A stretch of 64,000 nt of DNA from an uncultured Methanobacterium sp. (GTDB lineage Archaea; Methanobacteriota; Methanobacteria; Methanobacteriales; Methanobacteriaceae): contig NZ_OY762552.1 of NCBI RefSeq assembly GCF_963666025.1, positions 310,001-374,000 of the forward strand. Direction: 5' to 3'. Every line of letters starts with the position of its first letter. Within the stretch, counting starts at the first letter, position 1. The notes beneath the pieces were generated by a model. It saw only the letters and a program-made list of their open reading frames with translations, was not told the origin of the DNA and ran no database searches. Below, in pieces: positions 9,586 through 21,709 of this stretch. The position numbers were made by a program, and so were the translations under genes.

Positions 9586-10821
9586 ATGAAATACGTTGTT
9601 GTTATTGGGGATGGAATGGTTGATAAGCCATTAAAAGAGCTGGATGGGGAAACACCCCTACAGAGAGCTAAAACCCCCAATATGGATTTTATAGCAAAAA
9701 ATGGATCCTGCGGAATGCTGGAAACTGTCCCTCCAGGAATGGAACCCGGATCTGACGTGGCCAATCTATCCATAATGGGTTATGATCCAAAAAAATATTA
9801 CACCGGCCGTGGCCCACTGGAAGCCGCCAGTATCGGAGCTGGGCTTGAAAAAGATGACGTAGCATTTCGTTGTAATCTAATAACCAATGAAAATGGCCTC
9901 TTAGCTGATTTCAATGCAGGACACATCAGCACTACCGAAGCATCCCAACTCATAGAGACTTTAAATCAGTCCTTTTCACGTTACGGGAAATTCTATCTGG
10001 GAACCAGTTACCGTCATCTATTCGTTTATAATGATAAAGATGCAGCTTTGCTCAAATCAACTCCACCGCATGACGTTGTAGGAGAACCAATTCAGGAACA
10101 TCTTTTAAAAGGGGATAATGACACATTAAATCACTTATCTGATAAACTGAATCAACTGATGTATAAATCTTCGGATATCCTGGAAAAACAAGCCATAAAT
10201 GAGAAAAGGGTTGAATCTGGTAAAAATCCAGCTAACATGATCTGGTTGTGGGGACAGGGACCTAAACCCCAGTTACCTCCTTTCAAAGAAGAATACGGCC
10301 TTAAAGGTGCAACCATTACTGGAGTGGATTTAATTAAAGGAATTGGAACTTACCTGGGATTAACCAATATCCATGTTCCAGGGGCCACTGGTTATTATGA
10401 CACTGATTACTGTGGTAAGGCCGAATATGCCTTGAAAGCCCTGGAAGACCATGATCTAGTATTTATCCATGTGGAAGCTCCTGATGAAGCAGGTCATGCT
10501 GGAGATATCCAAGAGAAAATAAAAGCCATAGAACGAATTGACCGACGCATACTAAAAAAGTTAAGAGAAAAACTCCCCTCAATAGATGATTATGCTCTGG
10601 CTGTGTTACCGGACCACCCTACACCTATAGATATTAGAACCCATACTTCAGATCCGATTCCTTTTGCTGTGTACACCCCGGGTTGCCAAGCTGATAAAAC
10701 AGAATCATATAACGAATTGTCGGTTTTAAATAGTTTTAAAAATAGTTCTAATGAGATTATGGAAGGTTATAAGTTTCTTAAATTTTTCATAGAATATGGG
10801 AGATGTGCAAAAACTTCTTGA
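9586..10821 (+). CDS. apgM: 2,3-bisphosphoglycerate-independent phosphoglycerate mutase, archaeal type
   Basis: ApgM interconverts 3- and 2-phosphoglycerate. The protein begins MKYVVVIGDGMVDKP, with the alkaline-phosphatase-superfamily metal ligand, and continues PPGMEPGSDVANLSIMGYDP (the active-site Ser region), YTGRGPLEAAS, VEAPDEAGHAGD and LPDHPTP, all family hallmarks. Its ~411 aa is the archaeal length. The ATG at 9586 follows GAGGAG with good spacing; the longer TTG start at 9568 lies before this site and is rejected. In methanogens it links gluconeogenesis to pyruvate made from CO2. Confidence 0.94.
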   Translation: MKYVVVIGDGMVDKPLKELDGETPLQRAKTPNMDFIAKNGSCGMLETVPPGMEPGSDVANLSIMGYDPKKYYTGRGPLEAASIGAGLEKDDVAFRCNLITNENGLLADFNAGHISTTEASQLIETLNQSFSRYGKFYLGTSYRHLFVYNDKDAALLKSTPPHDVVGEPIQEHLLKGDNDTLNHLSDKLNQLMYKSSDILEKQAINEKRVESGKNPANMIWLWGQGPKPQLPPFKEEYGLKGATITGVDLIKGIGTYLGLTNIHVPGATGYYDTDYCGKAEYALKALEDHDLVFIHVEAPDEAGHAGDIQEKIKAIERIDRRILKKLREKLPSIDDYALAVLPDHPTPIDIRTHTSDPIPFAVYTPGCQADKTESYNELSVLNSFKNSSNEIMEGYKFLKFFIEYGRCAKTS

Positions 10822-10921
10822 GAAAGTGCTAAAACGTCTTGAAAGTACTAAAATATCTATAAAGTGCTTTCCCATGAAACCATTCGTTGAAGACAAATAA
10901 AAATCATGATAATTACTAAAG

Positions 10922-12346
10922 GTGGGATTTAACATAAGTTATTCAAGATTCAGGTACTACTCAGCAGTTGCAGCGGGTAACGTAGCTTCCTTCATTCTCA
11001 GAAAAATTCTTAAAAGCAGTGCCAGTGCAGCGCCTGGTAAAGTGGCCATGACCATTTATCCAGAAATCTTAAGCGTGGTAAATGAGCGCTGCCATAATAA
11101 GATCATCATCACCGGTACCAATGGTAAAACTACCACCAACAATCTTCTCACCCATATTCTAACCAGGGAATACCCTTCAGTTCTATCCAACCTAAGAGGG
11201 GCCAACATGCCCCAGGGACTGGTAAGTGCCTTTTTACATGACCGTAAAAAGGAATATGATTGGGGAGTCTTCGAGGTGGATGAAGGATCATTTGAAAGGG
11301 TTACTGAACATCTTAAACCAGACTACGTTCTGGTGACCAATTTCTTCAGGGACCAGCTGGATCGCTACGGTGAGATTGAAAAAGCATTCCAGGACATCCT
11401 GGAATCCCTTGAATCATTGGATACAACTTTAATCCTTAATGCAGATGACCCTCTGGTTTCAAACTTCCGGAAACTCTATAAAAAGAATATTTATTATGGG
11501 GTGACCCAAAACCAGTACAGCACCTGCCAGCAGGGGATTGTGGAATCAAGATTCTGCCCAGCTTGCAGCAGCTATCTGGACTATGACTATTATAATTATG
11601 GACAGTTAGGTGGTTACAAGTGCCCTGATTGCGGTTTTTCCAATCCTGATTACGATTATCAGATAACAGAGATAGATTATCAGGACCATCAGTACCATTA
11701 CCAGTTTAAAAATAAGAATCAAATAGTGCAGGACATAACCTTTGCCTACGAAGGAATATACAATGCCTATAACTGTTGCGCAGCATTAACCACTGCCATG
11801 GAGGTGGGCCTCCCCCTGGATAAAGTTGCTCATTCCATTGAAGAATTTGAATATCATCTGGGCCGTATGGAGAACTTCCAGTTCCCTGAGAAAATTGTTA
11901 AAATAGCACTGGTTAAAAATCCAATTGGACTCAGTGAGACCATAAGCAGCATTTCTCTGGATGAACGTGCAAAATCCATGTTATTTGTGCTTAATGATAA
12001 CCCTGCTGATGGTAAGGATGTTTCCTGGATCTGGGATGCTGAAGTAGAAAAAATGGGTAATATCAAAAACATCAAACAAATCTACTGTTCTGGTCGCCGG
12101 GCTGAAGATATTGCACTCAGACTAAAATACGCAGGAGTGCCTGTTGAACTGGTAGAAGTGGATGATAAAATGGATAATGCCATAGAAAAGCTCTTAAATG
12201 AAGATGTGGAAATAGCCTATCTCTTGCCCACTTACACTGCTGTGTTCCAGGCCCGTGAACTGGTACTGGCACGTTTAGAAGGTTCAGGTAAAAAAATGTC
12301 CCATATTCGGGAATATTTGAAGAATCTAAAGTTTCCAGGCCGATAG
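10922..12346 (+). CDS. Mur ligase family protein, MurT-like
   Basis: The ~474-aa protein has the Mur-ligase P-loop GTNGKTTTNNL at about residue 65, then SNLRGANMPQGL, EVDEGSF and NFFRDQLDRYGEIE. A Cys4 zinc ribbon follows (CPAC and CPDC, about residues 212-240), then a C-terminal DUF1727-type domain with LNDNPADGKD and CSGRRAEDIALRLKYAGV. This layout is that of MurT, which with GatD amidates the glutamate of bacterial lipid II. The GatD-like gene lies 222 bases downstream. In a pseudomurein-walled archaeon the substrate is unknown. The GTG at 10922 is the only canonical start, but it is itself inside the best ribosome-binding site (AAAGGTGGG), so initiation may be at another codon such as ATA at 10934. 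Confidence 0.85.
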   Translation: MGFNISYSRFRYYSAVAAGNVASFILRKILKSSASAAPGKVAMTIYPEILSVVNERCHNKIIITGTNGKTTTNNLLTHILTREYPSVLSNLRGANMPQGLVSAFLHDRKKEYDWGVFEVDEGSFERVTEHLKPDYVLVTNFFRDQLDRYGEIEKAFQDILESLESLDTTLILNADDPLVSNFRKLYKKNIYYGVTQNQYSTCQQGIVESRFCPACSSYLDYDYYNYGQLGGYKCPDCGFSNPDYDYQITEIDYQDHQYHYQFKNKNQIVQDITFAYEGIYNAYNCCAALTTAMEVGLPLDKVAHSIEEFEYHLGRMENFQFPEKIVKIALVKNPIGLSETISSISLDERAKSMLFVLNDNPADGKDVSWIWDAEVEKMGNIKNIKQIYCSGRRAEDIALRLKYAGVPVELVEVDDKMDNAIEKLLNEDVEIAYLLPTYTAVFQARELVLARLEGSGKKMSHIREYLKNLKFPGR

Positions 12347-12567
12347 TAATCGAAAATACATATAGTAATCGAAAATAAATCAAAAAAATAAATCAAAATT
12401 ATTGATTGAAATTTAATCTAACGTATCATTCAAGAAATTATTAAATTTAACATATCACTCAAATAAATTCGATTGAAATATAACTCATAAATAAAATTTG
12501 AAACTTCATTTAAAACTAATCATTTTATAATTAATCATTAAATAACAAAATAACTTGCTGGGAAAAT

Positions 12568-13290
<723 letters not shown>

Positions 13291-13365
13291 TTTTTTTGGG
13301 AACCCCTGATTTTTAGTGTATAGTTATAGGGTTTAGGGAATCGTTATAGGGATCTGATTAACAAA

Positions 13366-13399
13366 AGATCATTACACTCAGTGTAAGATCATTACACTC
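13366..13399. promoter_or_regulatory. Direct repeat and palindrome between gatD-like gene and pyrG
   Basis: AGATCATTACACTC occurs at 13366-13379 and again at 13386-13399. Between and over them is the perfect inverted repeat TTACACT-C-AGTGTAA (13372-13386). It lies in a 312-base gap (13291-13602) with no gene, about 205 bases before pyrG, and T-rich sequence follows at 13406-13415. It could be an operator for pyrG or part of a termination structure. Confidence 0.4.
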
Positions 13400-13602
13400 T
13401 TTCGGAATCTTTTTTAATGATATTTACCTATACATAGATGTTCCGTTGGACTTTCATTTTATGACGACGGAATAAAATATTCCAGAACAGAATTTTAAGC
13501 CTATTCAAAGCATTAAAATCAGTAGTAATGATTATTTAAAGCTTTTTAGAATAGTTTATAATGTTTTATAAGTTAATACAATGTTAAAATCTTTTTAAGG
13601 AG

Positions 13603-15216
<1,614 letters not shown>

Positions 15217-15239
15217 AAGGCTGGAACTTGAGGAATTAA

Positions 15240-16403
15240 ATGATCATTGATATCCCCCTAATCACTGCCATCATAGCCATAGCTGCCTGTCTTTACGCCA
15301 GTTACTCTGACCTTAAAAATGGAATAATTCCCAATAAATTGACATTCCCTCTCATAGCCATTGGACTAACTTTAAATGGAATTTATGCATTTATGCTTGG
15401 GGAAATATGGATTATAATCATTTGTGCAGTGGTTACCGGAGTGATATTTGCTCTGGGTTACCTGTTCTGGAAGATGGGTGCCTGGGCTGGAGGTGATGTG
15501 AAACTTTTCACTGCTCTGGCAGCGCTCATTCCATTTAACCCTGCTCTGGTATCCTATCAAATATTTCAGGTACCATTCCCAGTGGAAGGTCTGTATCCAT
15601 TTCCCTTAACCGTGATCATTAATAGTATCCTGTCTATTCTCCCATTTCTCCTGATCTACGTTTTTTACGTGGTCGCCAAAAACAAACCTTACCTCATGGA
15701 AGAACTGTTATCTCCAGTAAAGAATTATCAAAAAAACATCATCCTGACTCTGGTCATCACATCCGCAGTGAATATCACCCTTTTCATATCCCAACAGCTG
15801 CGCTTTCAAATTATAATAATTTCATTACTTTTAATCTACTTACTATCCCTGTTAATATCCAAACTACCCAATCGGGTTAAAGCAGTGTTGGTTTCAGTGG
15901 TCACTGTTGCAGCTCTCTTTTATGACCTTAAAATCACCCTTATCAGTATTGTTGTTCTATTTATCTCCATAATTATAATAGAAATTGTGAGAAAGCTTTT
16001 AACTTCCGTAAGCAAGGAAGCTTTACAGGATGATATTCCCCTGAATGAACTTAAGGAAGGAATGATACCTGCTTATAATTTATATCAACGTGATAATGAT
16101 GAGGTATTTGTAGATGATAAAAGTTTCACAGATAAAATGAAAAAATCATTCCAAAAAAGGGATCCCAGCGTGCTCACTGCAGCTCCAGGAAAACGTCTGA
16201 TTGGAACTCTGGCTGCAGGATTAACCAACGATGACATTCAACTTTTAAAACATCTGCAGCAGAATGATAAGATTACTAACACATTCCGGGTGAAGAAAGG
16301 AGTTCCTTTTGCCCCATCAATATTAATTGGACTTATCATATCCCTTTTTATCGGCGATCTGGCTTATATATTGCAGAAAATACTTATATGGGCATTTTAT
16401 TAA
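15240..16403 (+). CDS. Archaeal prepilin peptidase (A24 family)
   Basis: This integral-membrane aspartyl protease should cleave class III signal peptides of pilins. The catalytic Asp pair is visible: D24 in SYSDLKNGIIPN and D86 in WAGGDVKLF, in the order expected for type IV prepilin peptidases. The second motif is AGGD rather than the usual GxGD. Several further hydrophobic segments follow, with a soluble insert at about residues 260-350 and a last membrane helix. At 387 aa it is longer than FlaK/EppA. It begins 24 bases after pyrG and is followed by a pilin gene 250 bases on. Pilin-type substrates are encoded at 16.7, 22.1 and 26.9 kb. Confidence 0.85.
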   Translation: MIIDIPLITAIIAIAACLYASYSDLKNGIIPNKLTFPLIAIGLTLNGIYAFMLGEIWIIIICAVVTGVIFALGYLFWKMGAWAGGDVKLFTALAALIPFNPALVSYQIFQVPFPVEGLYPFPLTVIINSILSILPFLLIYVFYVVAKNKPYLMEELLSPVKNYQKNIILTLVITSAVNITLFISQQLRFQIIIISLLLIYLLSLLISKLPNRVKAVLVSVVTVAALFYDLKITLISIVVLFISIIIIEIVRKLLTSVSKEALQDDIPLNELKEGMIPAYNLYQRDNDEVFVDDKSFTDKMKKSFQKRDPSVLTAAPGKRLIGTLAAGLTNDDIQLLKHLQQNDKITNTFRVKKGVPFAPSILIGLIISLFIGDLAYILQKILIWAFY

Positions 16404-16652
16404 CCCATTAATCATGATTAAAGAGTAGTTCCCAATGAATTCCAAGATTTCAGTAGCAGAAATCCACAAGATTTGATATTTAAGACATTAACTATAAATA
16501 ACAGCAGAAATCCTCAGGATTTGGTACTAGAGACATTAACTCTAAACATTATATATTGTTAAGTTAAAAATGCACCAATATTTATATGAATCCTATTTCA
16601 ATAGATTATAATAATCTATGCGAATATCCCAATAATAATCAGAGTGATTAAA

Positions 16653-17087
16653 ATGGAAAACAAAGGACAGGTATCTGCAGAGTACTTACTTCTATTGGTA
16701 GTAATTTTAATTATAATGGGTGCAGTTACTGTACCCCTGGTTGCTACATCAGTTAATGCCACTATGGATGTTTCCACATCATCTGATACTAAAAATGCAG
16801 TGCAAAGTATTGCAAATGCGGTTAATTTAGTTTATGCCAATGGCCCTGGTGCTAAACGTACACTTAGCATTTATATGCCCCAAACTATGAATTTAACTTA
16901 TGATGGCGTTGGTAAAACCATTAATCAAAAACTGGGCCTGTCTTCCCAAAATAAAACCATAAACGCCAGTGTAGATTACACTGTTAACTTCACTAACCCC
17001 AATCCTAGTAAAGGTTGGCATGAAACACAGATAACATGGCCTACAAATGCAACTAATGCCCCTATAACCGTAGTTTTCACAACTTAA
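16653..17087 (+). CDS. Class III signal peptide pilin-like protein
   Basis: The short leader MENKG is followed by QVSAEYLLLLVV, matching the archaeal class III signal peptide pattern QxSxEY/L plus a hydrophobic helix. Cleavage by a prepilin peptidase is expected between Gly5 and Gln6. The mature ~139 aa is a beta-rich Thr/Asn-rich domain with several N-glycosylation sites. The ATG at 16653 is preferred to the GTG at 16644, because GTGAT at 16644-16648 serves as the ribosome-binding site. The prepilin peptidase gene is just upstream, and the next gene, a membrane protein, starts 17 bases downstream, suggesting an operon. Confidence 0.85.
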   Translation: MENKGQVSAEYLLLLVVILIIMGAVTVPLVATSVNATMDVSTSSDTKNAVQSIANAVNLVYANGPGAKRTLSIYMPQTMNLTYDGVGKTINQKLGLSSQNKTINASVDYTVNFTNPNPSKGWHETQITWPTNATNAPITVVFTT

Positions 17088-17104
17088 ATTTGAGGTAATA
17101 CATA

Positions 17105-18004
17105 ATGTTCAATAAATTAGGAGAGATGATAATAAGATTCTTCTCACTTCTGGGGGCAGGGATACTAGCAATACCTAAAATTCCCCAAAAACTCCGTAAC
17201 ATCAACCCAGAACATGTGAAAGAAAAAATAGACACTAAAAACATTAAAGAAAGCGTTTCCAAAGTTAAGGAAAATATGGGAATTAATGAGGAAACCTCGA
17301 GAATCAATTCTAACGGAAAAAGGGATTTTTCAAAAGAATCATCATATTTAACCAATCCTAATACTAAAAAAACCGACAAACAATCTGACGTTATCCTTAT
17401 ATCCACCCCATTCACATCAAAGGAAAAGGAAGACACCATCTTTCGTCTTCAGTTGTTATCAGCAGGATTTTTGATTATATCGGTCATATACCTGTTTAAT
17501 TTCTTTTCCATCATACTTTATGGAATCCTTGGAATTTTAATAGCAGGTTACATCCTTTATATTTTATTTAATCGGGTTAAAGTCATGTACGGCCCAGAAT
17601 TCCCGGCATACAGGGATTTTTTCTTGATGTATCTGGCAGTGGGTATTATTCTAGTACTGGCCGGTACCAACAGCAACTTGGTCATGGCATTTTCGTTCAG
17701 TTTCTTCCCTTCACTGACCATCTTCATATTTGCAATAATCGCAGTGGCATTGGTTTATCTTATCTTCAGGATACGTTACCACCGTGACTTCACTTATGGT
17801 GTTGTAATTGAAACCGGTGCAAAGATTGCCTATGTGAAGGTAGAATATGATATTCGTTCCAATGTCAAACCAGACATATATGTGGTGGACAACAGTTACG
17901 GTGCGGTAGCTAATGATACAGTAAAACTGAAGACAGATCAGAAGATTCTCAGTAACAGTGGTAACAAACCAGTAAGTGTAATGGAAACTGTTAATAAGAT
18001 CTAA
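17105..18004 (+). CDS. Multi-spanning membrane protein, possibly DUF2101
   Basis: The ~299-aa protein has an N-terminal hydrophobic segment (FFSLLGAGILAIP), a charged soluble stretch (about residues 30-110), four to five closely spaced membrane helices (about 115-225), and a C-terminal soluble domain of ~70 aa with an OB-like beta pattern (GVVIETGAKIAYVKVEYDI). GAGGTAAT lies before the ATG. It starts 17 bases after the pilin gene, so it may act in pilus assembly or surface-protein secretion. I associate it with the methanobacterial DUF2101 family, but that is from memory, and no function is known. Confidence 0.7.
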   Translation: MFNKLGEMIIRFFSLLGAGILAIPKIPQKLRNINPEHVKEKIDTKNIKESVSKVKENMGINEETSRINSNGKRDFSKESSYLTNPNTKKTDKQSDVILISTPFTSKEKEDTIFRLQLLSAGFLIISVIYLFNFFSIILYGILGILIAGYILYILFNRVKVMYGPEFPAYRDFFLMYLAVGIILVLAGTNSNLVMAFSFSFFPSLTIFIFAIIAVALVYLIFRIRYHRDFTYGVVIETGAKIAYVKVEYDIRSNVKPDIYVVDNSYGAVANDTVKLKTDQKILSNSGNKPVSVMETVNKI

Positions 18005-18008
18005 TCCA

Positions 18009-18022
18009 TTTTTTTATTTTCA
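18009..18022 (+). terminator. T-rich terminator
   Basis: A T7-A-T4 tract starts a few bases after the stop codon of the membrane protein. The following bases to 18168 are AT-rich without a gene. Confidence 0.4.
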
Positions 18023-18168
18023 TAAATTACAATGAATATTTTACTTATAAATAAATTCACCCTATTAAAACTATATATAACTCATATATTCACTTAATTA
18101 TTCAATTCATCTTTAATTAATAGATAAATTAAAAAGTAAAAAATAATTAAACGAATACTAAATAATTA

Positions 18169-18945
18169 ATGGACGTATTACCTATGCATGATATTTCACC
18201 CAACCATCCTCGTTATCATTCCCTTCTTTTAAGGGATAAAATGGCCAAAGCTTACCAGGAAGGAATCCTGGCTGATACCGCTCTGGTTGCCCATGGTAGA
18301 GGCGAAGCCTTTGATTATATTTTAGGTGAAAAAACAAATCCCCCTGCAATTAAAGCTATTGAAGCTGCAGGTGCTACACTTTTACTTGCTGAAAACCCAG
18401 TTTTATCGGTTAATGGAAATACTGCAGTTTTAGCTGCAGAAGATATGGTGGAGCTAGGCAGTTTGATACCCGCAAAGGTGGAGATCAATCTATTCTATAG
18501 AACACCCCCGCGTGTGGTCAAAGTGGAGAAGGTATTAGAAAGCGCCGGTGCAACCGAAGTTCTGGGTAAAGAAGGTGATGATTATCTGCCTCTGGAGGGG
18601 TTAGAGGGACCCAGATCACGGGCTCATCCAGAGGGTGTGTACATTGCAGATGTGGTACTGGTTCCCTTAGAAGATGGTGACCGGGCAGAAGCACTGGTTG
18701 CATTAGGTAAAAAAGTTATAACCATTGATTTAAACCCATTATCACGAACTGCTAAAAAATCATCCATAACCATCGTGGACAATGTGGTTAGGGCCATGCC
18801 GCTCCTCGTCAATGAAGTGAAAAAGCTCAAAGGATGTTCCAGGCAGGAACTGGAAGAAATAGTTCGGAAATTTGATAATAATGGTAATATTTCCAGTTCA
18901 CTGGATCTTATATCACAATACTGCAAAAGAGATGAACACTTATGA
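18169..18945 (+). CDS. 4-phosphopantoate--beta-alanine ligase (archaeal phosphopantothenate synthetase)
   Basis: This is the DUF137-type enzyme that joins 4-phosphopantoate to beta-alanine in the archaeal coenzyme A route, in place of bacterial pantothenate synthetase. Recognised features are NHPRYHSLLLRDKM, AHGRGEAFDYILGEKT, NPVLSVNGNTAVLAAEDMV, EINLFYRTPPRV and a C-terminal DLNPLSRTAKKSSITIVDNV nucleotide-binding region. The 258 aa is typical. Neither ATG (18169 or 18184) has a clear ribosome-binding site, and the second, giving MHDISPNHPRY, fits the family start better. The stop overlaps the next gene's ATG. Confidence 0.9.
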   Translation: MDVLPMHDISPNHPRYHSLLLRDKMAKAYQEGILADTALVAHGRGEAFDYILGEKTNPPAIKAIEAAGATLLLAENPVLSVNGNTAVLAAEDMVELGSLIPAKVEINLFYRTPPRVVKVEKVLESAGATEVLGKEGDDYLPLEGLEGPRSRAHPEGVYIADVVLVPLEDGDRAEALVALGKKVITIDLNPLSRTAKKSSITIVDNVVRAMPLLVNEVKKLKGCSRQELEEIVRKFDNNGNISSSLDLISQYCKRDEHL

Positions 18946-19511
18946 ATGTAATTGGAGTTACCGGAATGCCAGGATCAGGTAAAAGCGTGGTTTCCAGGGT
19001 TGCAGATAGTTTAGGAATGAATGTGGTGCGGATGGGGGATGTTATCCGCAATGAAGCCCAGAAGAGAAAGGAACCCCCAGGAAAAGTAGCAGTGAAACTA
19101 CGAAAGGAGTACGGGGAATTCGTGGTAGCAGAAAGATGTGTGGAGCACATTAAAAATTTCTCAACCGACTCTAAAAAAGCTTCAAATAATAAACCCCAAA
19201 AAGAAAAACCCCAGGTATTCCTTATTGAAGGCATTCGCAGCCCATGGGAAGTGCAGATATTCAAAAAAAACTTCCCTCATTTTAAGGTTATAGCCATACA
19301 TTCTGCACCAAAAACCCGTTACATGAGGCTTAAAAAAAGAATGAGGTCTGATGATTCTGCTGAGGCTAAAGAAGCCCAAAAAAGAGACAAAAGAGAACTG
19401 AAATTTGGTATTGGGGAAGTAATTGCCAGTGCAGATTTTATGGTGGTTAATGAGGGTGCTAAAGGTAAACTGAAAAATACAGTGCGGGGTATTCTTAAAA
19501 ATGAATTGTAA
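18942..19511 (+). CDS. P-loop kinase-like protein (UPF0200 family)
   Basis: The 189-aa protein has a Walker A motif VTGMPGSGKS at residues ~5-14, RMGDVIRNE, and an IEGIRSPWEV region with a nucleoside/dephospho-CoA kinase-like fold. A basic KRRMRSDD-like lid (RLKKRMRSDDS) and a terminal VVNEGAKGKLKN segment follow. It overlaps the phosphopantothenate synthetase gene by ATGA and the next gene by 11 bases. Databases often label this archaeal family as dephospho-CoA-kinase-like or as an uncharacterised nucleotide kinase. The coupling here makes a CoA-related role attractive, but the known archaeal dephospho-CoA kinase is a different GTP-dependent family, so function is open. Confidence 0.8.
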   Translation: MNVIGVTGMPGSGKSVVSRVADSLGMNVVRMGDVIRNEAQKRKEPPGKVAVKLRKEYGEFVVAERCVEHIKNFSTDSKKASNNKPQKEKPQVFLIEGIRSPWEVQIFKKNFPHFKVIAIHSAPKTRYMRLKKRMRSDDSAEAKEAQKRDKRELKFGIGEVIASADFMVVNEGAKGKLKNTVRGILKNEL

Positions 19512-19881
19512 AATAGTAGCTAAAGCCACAGTTAATCCTACCGAAGATCTGGATAAGGTTATAGGAGCATTATCCAATGTTTTCGACTATGATGATATTG
19601 TAATATCCGAAGAAATGGTTACAGTCACTGGAAATACATCCTGCCTTTTCCCATTTAAAGAATTCCTGGAAAAAGGACAGATCAGGGATGCTGCCAGAAA
19701 AATGATCCTTAAAGGATGGGATGAAGAATCCAAGACCATTAATTTAAAATTAAATAAACAAGCAGCCTTTGCCGGTAGGATCAACCTGGTGGATGCTGAT
19801 CTTTCACCCCTTGGAGAGATAGAAGTTAAAATTACCACAGAAAATGTGGAAAAATTTGCCAACTGGCTATGTGCCCATTAA
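19501..19881 (+). CDS. UPF0201-like small RNA-binding-type protein
   Basis: The 126-aa protein belongs to a conserved archaeal family (UPF0201/PF01877-like). It begins CKIVAKATVNPTEDLDKVIGAL and contains PFKEFLEKGQIRDAARKMI and KLNKQAAFAGRINLVD. An alpha/beta fold related to ribosomal L5 and RNA-binding modules has been described for this family. It overlaps the upstream kinase-like gene by 11 bases and ends a three-gene operon. The exact function is unknown. Confidence 0.8.
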   Translation: MNCKIVAKATVNPTEDLDKVIGALSNVFDYDDIVISEEMVTVTGNTSCLFPFKEFLEKGQIRDAARKMILKGWDEESKTINLKLNKQAAFAGRINLVDADLSPLGEIEVKITTENVEKFANWLCAH

Positions 19882-19910
19882 AAAAATGATTAAAAACAGT
19901 TTCTTAAATA

Positions 19911-20594
19911 TCAATCTTTATCAGTTAATTCAGCATCCTTAATTACCAGATGCCCACTATCCACTTCCCATATCTTTTTTGAGTCCAGAATATTTAGTCT
20001 TTTTTTGAAAATAGGACCATCCAGGACCAGAGTTTCTGCTTCACCACCTTCAAACGCCATGTGTAAACCGTATTTTTCATGGAGTCCCTTTAACTCTTCC
20101 AGTAACTCTTCATTTAATGTTCTGCCCAGCCATGATTCATTCAGACCTTCGGCAGCCACACTGGTGATTATAACTTCAAATCCCAGAGCCACAACCTCCT
20201 GCATGTATTCTAAAGGGTCCCTGTGCCATAATGGTGCTATGGATTTTAATCCTAATTCATGACAGAGTCTATCAATACGTGATTTCTGGTACTCAGAATG
20301 TATGGCACCGGTAAATACTGCTTCAACACCCCTATTTTTAAGTTCATTGAGGGCATTTCCAAGGTCATCCAATTCGTCCTCCTTTTCACCAGGGGTTTTA
20401 GCCTGGATAAGAGGTATTCCCATGGCCTCTGAAAGTAACCCAGTCAGGTGGATGTTTGGAACATGAAACATATATGAATATGGATTCTCAGAGTGCATGG
20501 AAAGTAAATACTCCACGGTCCAACCGTCTTTCATGGCTTTGTAAGCGGCCATTGTGCTATCTTTACCACCTGAAAAAAGTACTGCTGCTTTCAT
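19911..20594 (-). CDS. dph6: Diphthine--ammonia ligase family protein (Dph6)
   Basis: This PP-loop ATP pyrophosphatase begins MKAAVLFSGGKDSTMAAY and contains FTGAIHSEYQKSRIDRLC, PLWHRDPLEYMQEVVALGFEVIITSVAAEGL and FEGGEAETLVLDGPIF, all signatures of Dph6. That enzyme completes the diphthamide modification of elongation factor 2. The ~227 aa is the normal single-domain length. A second in-frame ATG two codons upstream (20600) is possible; GGATGT lies before both. It stands alone, convergent with the UPF0201 gene across 29 bases. Confidence 0.88.
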   Translation of the reverse strand: MKAAVLFSGGKDSTMAAYKAMKDGWTVEYLLSMHSENPYSYMFHVPNIHLTGLLSEAMGIPLIQAKTPGEKEDELDDLGNALNELKNRGVEAVFTGAIHSEYQKSRIDRLCHELGLKSIAPLWHRDPLEYMQEVVALGFEVIITSVAAEGLNESWLGRTLNEELLEELKGLHEKYGLHMAFEGGEAETLVLDGPIFKKRLNILDSKKIWEVDSGHLVIKDAELTDKD

Positions 20595-20798
20595 AATCAT
20601 TTACATCCAATAATTGTTTTTTAAACTTTTAATTTTAGTTATTATTAATTTATTATATTTTAGATTTATTATTGCTAATTCGAGATTTAAATTAATTTTA
20701 GATGAATTAGATGTACTCTGGTTCGAGATTTGCTAAAAATTATGACAGACTGTAATAAAATAAGGATGAATATATCAGGGACCACCAGCCCTATGTGA

Positions 20799-21605
<807 letters not shown>

Positions 21606-21709
21606 GGTTTCATCTCTGGTTGGTCAGTAGTACGGTAAGGAAAGTTAAAGTCATTGAATTAGATTCACGTGAATTAGATTCTACGAGTATCAGGTAAATA
21701 ATTACAGTA

